The translations under genes and the position numbers were made by a program. This document shows, in pieces, positions 34,143-42,211 of a DNA stretch of 64,000 nucleotides. The stretch is from the NCBI GenBank assembly GCA_000471045.1, contig KI301992.1:1682060-1746059 (forward strand). Reading direction: 5' to 3'. The notes under the pieces were generated by a model that saw only the letters and a program-made list of their open reading frames with translations, was not told the DNA's origin and made no database searches. This DNA is from an actinobacterium LLX17 (GTDB lineage Bacteria > Actinomycetota > Actinomycetes > Propionibacteriales > Nocardioidaceae). Every line of letters begins with the position of its first letter. The stretch's first letter is position 1.

Positions 34143-35103
34143 TCAGGACGATCTTGCCGAAGAGGGAGCCGTCGATCACGCGGGCGAGGCCGTCGGCGGC
34201 CTTCTCCATCGGGACCTCGGAGTCGATCAGCGGGCGCGTGCCGGTGACGTCCATGAACTGGGCCAGCGCGTGCAGCTCGTCACGGGTGCCCATCGTGGAG
34301 CCGTGCACCCGCATCTGCTGGAAGAAGATGCGGGTCAGCTCGGCCTTGGAGGGGGCGTCGCCCGAGGTGGCGCCGGAGATGACGATCGTGCCGCCCGGGC
34401 GCATCGACTTGACCGAGTGCGACCAGGTGGCGGCACCCACGGTCTCCATGACGGCGTCGACCTTGACCGGCAGGCGCTCACCGGACTCGAAGACCTCGTG
34501 CGCGCCGATCTCGAGGGCCTTGGCCCGCTTGTCCTCGTCGCGGCTCGTGGTGAGCACCCGGAAGCCCGCGGCGCGGGCCAGCGTGATGCACGCCGTGGCG
34601 ACGCCGCCGCCGGCGCCCTGCACCAGCACCGTGTCGCCCTGCTTGAGGCCGGACTGCGTGAACAGCATCCGGTAGGCCGTCAGCCACGCCGTGGGCAGGC
34701 ATGCCGCCTCGGCGAACGACAGCCCCGCGGGCTTGGGGATCACGTTGCGGGTGGGCACGGCGACCTTCTCGGCGAACGTGCCGGGGTGCCGCTCCGACAG
34801 CAGCGAGCGCTTGGGGTCGAGCGTCTCGTCACCGCGCCACGAGGGGTCGCTGATGACGGCGTGCACGAGCACCTCGTTGCCGTCCTCGTCGTGGCCCGCA
34901 GCGTCGCAGCCGAGGATCATCGGCAGCGACTCCTCGCGCAGGCCGACGCCGCGCAGGCTCCACACGTCGTGGTGATTGATGGAGGCAGCCTTGACCGTCA
35001 CGGTCGTCCAGCCGTCCGGCACCACGGGCTCGGGCTGCTCCCCCACCACCAGGCCCGACAGTGGATCCTTCGGGTCGATCGAACCGGCGTAGACGGCGAA
35101 CAT
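34135..35103 (-). CDS. Zinc-independent MDR quinone-oxidoreductase-like protein
   Basis: 322 residues, medium-chain dehydrogenase fold. GroES-like N-terminal domain with INHHDVWSLRG near 43-53, then nucleotide-binding VLVQGAGGGVATACITLARAAG near 158-179. No structural-zinc Cys cluster, so a quinone-oxidoreductase-type NADPH enzyme. The substrate is unknown. GGAGGA precedes ATG 35103. Its 3' end meets the mobile unit. Confidence 0.88.
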   Translation of the reverse strand: MFAVYAGSIDPKDPLSGLVVGEQPEPVVPDGWTTVTVKAASINHHDVWSLRGVGLREESLPMILGCDAAGHDEDGNEVLVHAVISDPSWRGDETLDPKRSLLSERHPGTFAEKVAVPTRNVIPKPAGLSFAEAACLPTAWLTAYRMLFTQSGLKQGDTVLVQGAGGGVATACITLARAAGFRVLTTSRDEDKRAKALEIGAHEVFESGERLPVKVDAVMETVGAATWSHSVKSMRPGGTIVISGATSGDAPSKAELTRIFFQQMRVHGSTMGTRDELHALAQFMDVTGTRPLIDSEVPMEKAADGLARVIDGSLFGKIVLTR

Positions 35104-35133
35104 CAGGCTCCTCCTGTGGTCAGTACGGCCAGA

Positions 35134-36333
35134 TCAGTACGGCCGGCGGGCGACGCCCTCGCGGCGGGCGGTGTCGGTGACCGCGCGGGCCACCGCCTGC
35201 GCGACGCGGGGGTCGAACGGCGACGGGATGACGTAGTCCTCGCGGACGTCGTCGCCGACCAGCTCGGCGATCGCGGTGGCGGCCGCGAGCTTCATGCCCT
35301 CGGTGATACGAGTGGCCCGCACGTCGAGCGCGCCGCGGAAGATTCCCGGGAACACCAGCACGTTGTTGATCTGGTTCGGGAAGTCCGAGCGTCCCGTGGC
35401 CACGACGCGGGCGTGCCGCGCTGCGACGTCCGGGTGCACCTCGGGGTTCGGGTTGGCCATCGCGAACACGATCGCGTCGTCAGCCATCCCGGCGACGGCC
35501 TCCTCGGGCACCGTGCCGCCGGACACGCCGATGAACACGTCGGCGCCCCGCAGGGACTCCTCGATCGTGCCCGGACGCGCCCAGTCGGCGGTCTCGTCGG
35601 CCAGCCACTGCTTGGCCGCGTTGAGGTCCTCGCGGCCCGCGTGGATGACGCCGGAGCGGTCGACGACCTGGATGCGGCGCACGCCCGCGGCGTGCAGGAT
35701 CTTGGTGATCGCGATGCCGGCCGCGCCCGCGCCGGAGATGACGACCTTGAGCTCGGTCATGTCGCGCTCGGTGAGCCGCACCGCGTTGATGAGCGCGGCC
35801 AGGGTCACGACGGCCGTGCCGTGCTGGTCGTCGTGGAAGACGGGGATGTCGAGGCGCTCGATGAGCCGCTGCTCGATCTCGAAGCATCGCGGCGCCGAGA
35901 TGTCCTCGAGGTTGATGCCGCCGAACGACGGCGCCATGCGGGCGACGGTGTCGACGATCTCGTCGACGTCGGTGGTGTCGAGCGCGATCGGGATGGCGTC
36001 GACGCCACTGAACTGCTTGAACAGCACCGCCTTGCCCTCCATGACCGGCATGGAGGCGGCCGGGCCGATGTCACCGAGACCCAGGACCGCGGTGCCGTCG
36101 GTCACGACGGCGACGGTGTTGGAGACCCAGGTGTACTCGTGCGCGACCTCGGGGTCGACGTGGATGGCCTCGCAGACACGCGCGACACCCGGCGTGTACG
36201 ACTGCGACAGGTCCGCGGCGTCACGCAGCGGGACGGTCGAGACGATCTCCATCTTGCCACCGCGATGGAGGCTGAAGACGGGGTCGTCAGGGTCGATGGT
36301 CGAGCTCGGGATGTCGATGTCTGTGGCAACCAT
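35134..36333 (-). CDS. Malic enzyme (NAD(P)-dependent, short bacterial type)
   Basis: 399 residues. SYTPGVARVCEAI near 43-55 (Tyr and substrate loop), GTAVLGLGDIGPAASMPVMEGK, FHDDQHGTAVV (metal Asp pair), VVISGAGAAGIAITKIL (nucleotide site) and ANPNPEV. It decarboxylates malate to pyruvate. ATG 36333 fits the family start; 13 residues upstream in frame are low complexity. The oxidoreductase gene follows by 30 bp on the same strand. Confidence 0.95.
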   Translation of the reverse strand: MVATDIDIPSSTIDPDDPVFSLHRGGKMEIVSTVPLRDAADLSQSYTPGVARVCEAIHVDPEVAHEYTWVSNTVAVVTDGTAVLGLGDIGPAASMPVMEGKAVLFKQFSGVDAIPIALDTTDVDEIVDTVARMAPSFGGINLEDISAPRCFEIEQRLIERLDIPVFHDDQHGTAVVTLAALINAVRLTERDMTELKVVISGAGAAGIAITKILHAAGVRRIQVVDRSGVIHAGREDLNAAKQWLADETADWARPGTIEESLRGADVFIGVSGGTVPEEAVAGMADDAIVFAMANPNPEVHPDVAARHARVVATGRSDFPNQINNVLVFPGIFRGALDVRATRITEGMKLAAATAIAELVGDDVREDYVIPSPFDPRVAQAVARAVTDTARREGVARRPY

Positions 36334-36464
36334 GGGTTCTCTGCACTGGGCGGGGCACTGCGGCGGGGGCACTGCTCTGGAGGGGCACCGGCGGCCGGGC
36401 TGCGGTGGTGATCGCGCGCCGTGCGGGGCCGTGACAGGGCAGGTCGTGCCCGCTCCTCATCGTC

Positions 36465-36944
36465 TCACACGCCGGACGCACGACCCTCGGGTGGATCGGG
36501 CTCCGCCGTGCCGTCGGCGTACGCGAACGCACGGTTGACCGGCGGGGACAGCAGGCCGACGAGGGCCACGAATGCTGCGCCGGCGAGCACGGCCCCGAGG
36601 TGCGGCACCTCCAGGTTGCCGGTGTCGGCCCCCCGCAAGTTCCACGCCAGGCCGAGCTGGATGAGCTGGGTCATGACGAGCGGCCCGCGCGCACCGGAGC
36701 GTCCCCGCAGCAGGAGGACCACGGCGAGCAGCTGTCCGAGCCCGTAGGCGCCCAGGAAGACGGCGACGCCGACACCGATGGCGACCCGAGCGGCGTCGAG
36801 ACCCGCGAGGTCGGCCACGACCAGCGCGAGCAGGGCGAGGGCCTCGAGCACCACCACCAGGCCCGCGACGCCCAGGCTGACGCGGGCGGCCGGCGTCAGC
36901 TCGGCGGTTGAGGGCTCGTCGGCGGGGTACTCGGACGACGTCAC
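36465..36944 (-). CDS. Four-helix membrane protein, unknown function
   Basis: 159 residues with hydrophobic helices at about 23-47, 52-80, 86-100 and 115-135 and acidic ends. Short actinobacterial membrane proteins of this kind are common beside whiB1; no named family was recognised. GTG 36944 is 7 nt after a -10 TACGCT. Confidence 0.7.
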   Translation of the reverse strand: MTSSEYPADEPSTAELTPAARVSLGVAGLVVVLEALALLALVVADLAGLDAARVAIGVGVAVFLGAYGLGQLLAVVLLLRGRSGARGPLVMTQLIQLGLAWNLRGADTGNLEVPHLGAVLAGAAFVALVGLLSPPVNRAFAYADGTAEPDPPEGRASGV

Positions 36945-36951
36945 GGAGGTC

Positions 36952-36957
36952 AGCGTA
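36952..36957 (-). promoter_or_regulatory. -10 element, leaderless promoter of the membrane protein
   Basis: TACGCT on the minus strand, 7 nt before GTG 36944. Confidence 0.5.
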
Positions 36958-36959
36958 GG

Positions 36960-37124
36960 TCAGCCTGTGTGACGGACCCGACAGGACCGGCATTGCTACA
37001 CCCTTGTAAACGGCAACGATTGTTGAAAACATTGTGAATGTCGCGCGGGACGCCTACCGGCCTGTCCCGCCAGCCCACACTTTCACCCTGAGAACCCGTT
37101 CACCTGCGGGAAGGAGCGTCCGCC
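36960..37124 (+). promoter_or_regulatory. whiB1 upstream region
   Basis: About 165 bp without a gene. The part at 37005-37045 is notably AT-rich for this window (TTGTAAACGG, GATTGTTGAAAACATTGTGAATG), with a small symmetric CATT-gtg-AATG. This is where the promoter and activator sites of whiB1 should lie; individual elements could not be fixed. GGAAGGAG lies before ATG 37125. Confidence 0.5.
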
Positions 37125-37376
37125 ATGGATTGGCGTCACAAGTCGGCCTGTCTCGACGAGGATCCGGAGCTCTTCTTCCCGATCGGCAACACCGGCCCCG
37201 CGATCATGCAGATCGAGGAGGCCAAGCTCGTCTGCCGTCGCTGCGACGTGCGCGACCTCTGCCTGCAGTGGGCGCTCGAGTCCGGTCAGGACCACGGCGT
37301 CTGGGGCGGCCTCAGCGAGGACGAGCGTCGGGCCCTGAAGCGCCGCAACGCGCGCGCCCGCATCCGCACGGCCTGA
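37125..37376 (+). CDS. whiB1: WhiB1-like 4Fe-4S transcription factor
   Basis: 83 residues. Four cluster ligands C9, C37, C40 and C46, the GVWGG turn near 59-63, and a basic C-terminal tail RRALKRRNARARIR. The start MDWRHK and DPELFFPIGNTGPA closely match mycobacterial WhiB1, an essential, nitric-oxide-sensitive partner of the primary sigma factor. Convergent with pdtaS 6 bp away, as in M. tuberculosis. Confidence 0.95.
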   Translation: MDWRHKSACLDEDPELFFPIGNTGPAIMQIEEAKLVCRRCDVRDLCLQWALESGQDHGVWGGLSEDERRALKRRNARARIRTA

Positions 37377-37382
37377 CGTTCC

Positions 37383-38744
37383 TCAGACCTGCAGGGCTAT
37401 CGACACGGTCGTCCCCTGGCCCGGCCGGCTCTCGAAGTCGAGCGTGCCGTGCAGCTCGGTGCGGATCAGCGTCGACACGATCGACAGGCCCAGGCTCGAC
37501 TCGACCGCGAAGTCGGCCGGCAGTCCGCACCCGTCGTCGCTGACGCGCAGCCGCACCCGGTCGCGGATGCGGTTGACCGCCAGCGTCAGATGATCGGGCG
37601 AGGCGTGCTCGGCGGCGTTCTGGATCAGCTCGGTCAGCGCCATCGCGAGCGGCGTCGCCACCCCGCCCGGCAGCGTGCCGAAGCTGCCGATGCGCTCGGC
37701 CTGGATCGGGTCGTCGCCGGCGACGTCGAGCACGGTGCGCAGGAGACGGTCGGCGATGTCGTCGAAGTCGACGAAGTCCCCGAATGACTGGCTCAACGTC
37801 TCGTGCACGAGGGCGATCGAGCCGACGCGGCGCACCGCCTCGTCGAGCGCGTGCCGCGCCTCGGGATTCTCGAGCCGGCGGGCCTGCAGCCTGAGCAAGG
37901 CGGCGACGGTCTGCAGGTTGTTCTTGACCCGGTGGTGGATCTCGCGGATCGTCGCGTCCTTCGAGAGCAGCTCGCGCTCACGCAGCCGCAGCTCGGTGAC
38001 GTCGCGCAGCAGCACGAGCGAGCCGCCGGGGGCGCCCCCGGCGCGCAGCGGGATCACCCGCACCACGAGCGACCCGTTGGCGTTCTCGACCTCACCCGAC
38101 CCCGCCTCGTCCGTGGCCAGCGCTTCCCCGCGCCGGTCGACGAGGCTGGCCGTCACGTCCGCCAGCCGCGCACCCACCAGGTCGCCCACGAGGCCGAGCC
38201 GCCGGTACGCCGACAACGCGTTCGGGCTCGCGAAGCGGACGACGCCGTCGGGACCGGTGCGCACGAAGCCGTCGCCGACCCGGGCCGAGTGCGTCAGCTC
38301 CGGGGCGACGGTGCCGGGGAACTCGCCCCGGCGGATCATCTCGAGCAGGTCGTCGGCCACGTCGATGTACGCCGACTCCAGGGCGCCCAGGCTGCGCAGT
38401 CCGGGTGCTTCACGCCGTCGCTCCACGACGGCGATGCACCGCCCGGCCCGGCGCACCGGCACGACCTGCGTGCTGCGTCCGAGGGCGTCGGGCTCGCCGT
38501 CGAGGGTCACTGCCTCGGCGAGTGCCCGTTCCAGCAACGGTGCACGGCCGGCCGGCCAGAAGGTGCCCACGACGTCGACCAGCAGCGACGTCGGCCCGGT
38601 GGTGGGGCGCACCTGCGCGACGGCACGCACTCCTCGCGCCTCGACGTCCGGCACCCAGAGGACCAGGTCGGAGAAGGCGAGGTCGGCGATCATCTGCCAG
38701 TCGGCGACCAGCGCCTGGAGGGTGACGTCATCCAGCGAGGGCAC
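37383..38744 (-). CDS. pdtaS: Sensor histidine kinase, PdtaS-like
   Basis: 453 residues, soluble. N-terminal GAF-like sensor (1-150), PAS-like domain (about 195-290), then HisKA_2 with REIHHRVKNNLQTVAALLRL (phospho-His near 311) and an HATPase_c domain (ALTELIQNAAEHA; DDGCGLP; GLSIVSTLI). PdtaS works with the ANTAR-type RNA-binding regulator PdtaR, which is not in this window. GTG 38744 is fixed by a leaderless -10. Neighbour of whiB1, supporting the assignment. Confidence 0.92.
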   Translation of the reverse strand: MPSLDDVTLQALVADWQMIADLAFSDLVLWVPDVEARGVRAVAQVRPTTGPTSLLVDVVGTFWPAGRAPLLERALAEAVTLDGEPDALGRSTQVVPVRRAGRCIAVVERRREAPGLRSLGALESAYIDVADDLLEMIRRGEFPGTVAPELTHSARVGDGFVRTGPDGVVRFASPNALSAYRRLGLVGDLVGARLADVTASLVDRRGEALATDEAGSGEVENANGSLVVRVIPLRAGGAPGGSLVLLRDVTELRLRERELLSKDATIREIHHRVKNNLQTVAALLRLQARRLENPEARHALDEAVRRVGSIALVHETLSQSFGDFVDFDDIADRLLRTVLDVAGDDPIQAERIGSFGTLPGGVATPLAMALTELIQNAAEHASPDHLTLAVNRIRDRVRLRVSDDGCGLPADFAVESSLGLSIVSTLIRTELHGTLDFESRPGQGTTVSIALQV

Positions 38745-38750
38745 GGGGTC

Positions 38751-38756
38751 AGCGTA
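38751..38756 (-). promoter_or_regulatory. -10 element, leaderless promoter of pdtaS
   Basis: TACGCT on the minus strand, 6 nt before GTG 38744. Confidence 0.55.
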
Positions 38757-38780
38757 GACCGCTCTGGCACGATGGTGGTG

Positions 38781-39638
38781 ATGTCCCAGGCCTACTGGCA
38801 GGCCGTCCGGTCCACCGGGCACGACCTGCCCACCGACCGCCCGCTCGACGAGCTCACCGCCGAGCTGGTGGAGATGCTCGGCCATCCTGACCCGCAGCTG
38901 CGCGAAGACCTCGCGTACCCGGTGCTCACCACCTGGCTCCAGCGCGGCGTGTACGACGAGCTGCTCGCCGGGCTCGGTGACGGGCTGCTGCCGGGACTCC
39001 AGCTCGGACTCGGCGAGGAGGGGGACGCGTCGGTCGTCCGACGCTCCTACAGCGCGCTGCTGCTGGCCGAGGTCGTCGACCGTGACAACGCGACGCAGCT
39101 CCTCACGTCCGAGGCGGTGCTCGGCTGGGGCGACGCCGCCACCAGTTGGTTCGTGCGCGAGGCCGACCACCGCGGCTGGATCCCCGAGGTCGGCTGGGCG
39201 CACGCCATCGCCCACGGCGCCGACCTGCTCGCGGCACTCGCCCGCTCACGGCACTTCGGCCCCCTCGAGCTGACCGTCCTGCTCGACGTCGTCGCCGACC
39301 GGGTGCTGACACCGACCGCGCACGCCTGGCGTCACGGGGAGGACGACCGACTGGCGCATGCCGTCATGACCCTGCTGCACCGCGACGCCCTCGACCTGGA
39401 CCTCGTCGAGCCCTGGCTCGCCCGGCTCGGTGCGGGGCTGCAGCCACCGCGCACCCGCGGCCACCTCACGACCGAGTGGCCCACACCGGCGGCCCGCAAC
39501 ACGTCGGCGTTCCTGCGCGCCCTGCACCTGCAGCTGGCCCTCGGCAGCGGCACCGAGCAGCCTGCTCACCGCGCCGACCTGATCCTCGCGGTGCTCGACC
39601 AGATCCGTGCCGAGAGTCCCTGGCTCTACCGCTCCTGA
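38781..39638 (+). CDS. DUF2785-domain protein
   Basis: 285 residues, helical. The conserved block GWIPEVGWAHAIAHGADLLAAL lies near 133-154, typical of DUF2785, a family without known function. ATG 38781 (MSQAYW) is one of several stacked starts (ATG 38772). It is divergent from pdtaS with a 36-bp spacer. Confidence 0.8.
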   Translation: MSQAYWQAVRSTGHDLPTDRPLDELTAELVEMLGHPDPQLREDLAYPVLTTWLQRGVYDELLAGLGDGLLPGLQLGLGEEGDASVVRRSYSALLLAEVVDRDNATQLLTSEAVLGWGDAATSWFVREADHRGWIPEVGWAHAIAHGADLLAALARSRHFGPLELTVLLDVVADRVLTPTAHAWRHGEDDRLAHAVMTLLHRDALDLDLVEPWLARLGAGLQPPRTRGHLTTEWPTPAARNTSAFLRALHLQLALGSGTEQPAHRADLILAVLDQIRAESPWLYRS

Positions 39639-39646
39639 CCGGCGGG

Positions 39647-39652
39647 TAACCT
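39647..39652 (+). promoter_or_regulatory. -10 element, leaderless promoter of the TPP enzyme
   Basis: TAACCT, 7 nt before ATG 39660, directly after the DUF2785 stop. Confidence 0.5.
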
Positions 39653-39659
39653 GCGTCAC

Positions 39660-41348
39660 ATGAGCGAAGACGCTGCAGCCCTGCCTTCCGACGCCCCCAC
39701 CGATTCCGTCCACGGTGGCGTGATCGCCACCGAGGTCGCCCGCGCCCACGGTGTGGAGGCCATGTTCACCCTGTCCGGCGCCCACGTGTTCCCGATGTAC
39801 GACGGCGCGGTGAAGGCCGACCCGCCGATGCCCATCATCGACGTGCGCCACGAGCCCTCCGCGGTGTTCGCGGCCGAGGCCATCGGCAAGCTCACCCGCC
39901 GTCCCGGCCTCGCGGTGCTGACCGCCGGACCCGGCGTCACCAACGGCGTCAGCCCCATCGCTCAGGCCCAGTTCGCCGGGTCGCCGCTCGTGGTCATCGG
40001 CGGTCGCGCGCCGGCCAACCGGTGGGGCATGGGCAGCCTGCAGGAGCTCGACCACCCGCCGATCCTCGAGACCATCACGGTCTCGGCGGCGACGGCCCAC
40101 ACGACGGCCGAGATCGGCCCGGCCGTCGACCACGCCTTCCGGGCCGCCGGCTCCTCGCACCGCGGGCCGACGTTCCTCGACGTGCCGATGGACCAGTTCT
40201 TCGACACCACCGCGCGCACCGAAGGCATCGGCCGTCCGGCCGTGCGGATCGATCCCGACGACGCCGACCTCGACGCGATCACCGACCTGCTCGCCGCAGC
40301 GAGTCGCCCCACCCTGGTGCTCGGCACCGACGTGTGGGCCGACGGCGCCGAGGAGGCCGCGCTCCGCTTCGTCACCGAGACCGGCATCCCCGTCATCGCC
40401 AACGGCATGGGCCGCGGCATCATCCCCGGCGGTCACGCCCAGCTCGTCACCAAGGCCCGCTCCACGGCCCTCGGGCAGTGCGACCTGACGGTCGTCGTCG
40501 GCACGCCCCTCGACTTCCGCCTCGGCTACGGCGTCTTCGGCGGCAAGGAGGAAGCGCCCGCCGCGAAGGTCGTGCACGTGGCCGACTCCCCCGGCCAGGT
40601 GTCGCGCCACGCCGACCTCGCCGCGTCGGCGGCCGGCGACCTCACAAGCGTCCTCGACGGCGTGCTCGCTCGTCTGCAGCGCCGGGCCGGCGCCCGCCCC
40701 GACTGGTCCGCGTGGCTCGCCGACCTGCAGGCCCAGGTGGGCTCGGCCGTCGAGCGCGACAACGCCCTGCTGACCGCGACGGCCGATCCGATCCACCCCG
40801 CCCGCATCTACGGCGAATTGCTGCCCCGCCTGGCCGACGACGCGGTGGTCATCGGCGACGGCGGCGACTTCGTGTCGTTCGCCGGCAAGTTCGTCGAGCC
40901 GAAGAAGCCCGGTGGCTGGCTCGACCCCGGTCCGTACGGCTGCCTCGGCGCCGGCCTGGGTGCCGCGATGGCCGCCCGCATCGCGCGCCCGTCCAGCCAG
41001 GTCGTGCTGCTGTTCGGCGACGGTGCCGCCGGCATGTCGATCATCGACGTCGACACCCTGGTACGGCACAACCTGCCCGTCGTCATGGTCATGGGCAACA
41101 ACAGCGCGTGGGGCCTCGAGAAGGGCCCCATGCAGATGCTCTACGGCTACGACGTCGCGGCCGACCTCGCGCCGGGCACGCGTTACGACCAGGTCGTCAC
41201 GGCCCTCGGCGGCGGTGGCGAGCTGGTGACCGACCCCCAGGAGATCGGGCCGGCCCTCGACCGCGCCTTCGCGTCCGGCATCCCCTACCTCGTCAACATC
41301 ATCACCGACGTCGACGCCGCCTACCCCCGCAACACCTTCGGCATCTGA
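39660..41348 (+). CDS. Acetolactate-synthase-like thiamine-diphosphate enzyme
   Basis: 562 residues. N-terminal Pyr domain with FTLSGAHVFPMYDGA and the catalytic-type Glu in DVRHEPSAVFAAEA near 67; central FAD/nucleotide-like domain; C-terminal PP domain with GDGAAGMSIIDVDTLVRHNLPVVMVMGNN (ThDP-Mg motif GDG...NN) near 455-483. It resembles M. tuberculosis IlvG (Rv1820). It may be an acetolactate synthase or oxalyl-CoA-like decarboxylase; no small subunit is adjacent. Convergent with the SIP gene, 3 bp between stops. Confidence 0.88.
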   Translation: MSEDAAALPSDAPTDSVHGGVIATEVARAHGVEAMFTLSGAHVFPMYDGAVKADPPMPIIDVRHEPSAVFAAEAIGKLTRRPGLAVLTAGPGVTNGVSPIAQAQFAGSPLVVIGGRAPANRWGMGSLQELDHPPILETITVSAATAHTTAEIGPAVDHAFRAAGSSHRGPTFLDVPMDQFFDTTARTEGIGRPAVRIDPDDADLDAITDLLAAASRPTLVLGTDVWADGAEEAALRFVTETGIPVIANGMGRGIIPGGHAQLVTKARSTALGQCDLTVVVGTPLDFRLGYGVFGGKEEAPAAKVVHVADSPGQVSRHADLAASAAGDLTSVLDGVLARLQRRAGARPDWSAWLADLQAQVGSAVERDNALLTATADPIHPARIYGELLPRLADDAVVIGDGGDFVSFAGKFVEPKKPGGWLDPGPYGCLGAGLGAAMAARIARPSSQVVLLFGDGAAGMSIIDVDTLVRHNLPVVMVMGNNSAWGLEKGPMQMLYGYDVAADLAPGTRYDQVVTALGGGGELVTDPQEIGPALDRAFASGIPYLVNIITDVDAAYPRNTFGI

Positions 41349-41351
41349 CGG

Positions 41352-42185
41352 CTAGGGCAGGCGCGAGGTGCGGGCTGCTCGCCAGTAGCCGGAGATGTCG
41401 CAGGTGCCCCGGGCGAAGCCGTTCGCCCGGGCCCAGCGGCGGACCGGCTTGAGCACGCCGGCCTCGCCCGCGGCCCAGAGGTAGACGTGCCGGTCGGCCG
41501 GGAGGCTCAGCTGCTCGAGGGCAGCGCCCAGCGAGTCGGTGCCGAACGCTGGATCCTCGGTGTGCAGCCAGGTGACCTCGACGCCGGGACGTACCACCAG
41601 TTCCTGGCGCTCGTCGGCGTTCGGCACGGCGACGACCGCCTGCGCGTCGACGCCGGTGGGCAGCTCCTCGAGCCACCGCCCGACGGCGGGCAGGGCGGTG
41701 TGGTCGGCCAGCAGCACCTGATGGGTGAACTCCGGCGGCACCACCAGGCCCGGTCGCGGACCCGCGACCCACACCGAGGTTCCCGGCTCGACCTGCTGCG
41801 CCCAGTCCGAGGCCAGCCCGCCGACGTGCACGACGAAGTCGATCCAGACCTCGTCCGTCTCCCGGTCATATCGCCTGATCGTGTACTCGCGGTTCGGAGG
41901 GAACGGTCGCGGCCACTCCAGCGACGAGCCGTCGGGAAGCTCGGTGGGCGGACGCGTGACGCCGTCGGAGTCGGGGAAGACGAGCTTGACGTGCTCGTCC
42001 GGCACGTGACTCTCGAACCCCGCCAGGCCCGCCCCACCCAGCACCACTCGCACCATGCGAGGCGTCACGGACTCGCGGCGCAGGACCTGCAGCTGCCGGA
42101 CGCGCACGGGGTGCTCGGCCGGGACGGCCTGAGGCGCGTGCTCTGCCTGCGGCGGCTGGGGGTCGGAGGGGGGCATCGCGACCAT
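41352..42185 (-). CDS. Siderophore-interacting protein (FAD ferric-siderophore reductase)
   Basis: 277 residues. FAD-binding domain with PNREYTIRRYD near 120-130 (RxYT flavin motif), then the SIP C-terminal NAD(P) domain with WAAGEAGVLKPVRRW near 245-259. It reduces ferric siderophores to free iron. ATG 42185 is followed by an in-frame ATG at 42176; either may be used. Divergent from the ABC exporter pair (26-bp spacer), suggesting a shared iron-related role (inference). Confidence 0.9.
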   Translation of the reverse strand: MVAMPPSDPQPPQAEHAPQAVPAEHPVRVRQLQVLRRESVTPRMVRVVLGGAGLAGFESHVPDEHVKLVFPDSDGVTRPPTELPDGSSLEWPRPFPPNREYTIRRYDRETDEVWIDFVVHVGGLASDWAQQVEPGTSVWVAGPRPGLVVPPEFTHQVLLADHTALPAVGRWLEELPTGVDAQAVVAVPNADERQELVVRPGVEVTWLHTEDPAFGTDSLGAALEQLSLPADRHVYLWAAGEAGVLKPVRRWARANGFARGTCDISGYWRAARTSRLP

Positions 42186-42211
42186 TCTGCCCCGTGATGA
42201 AGGATGGACCG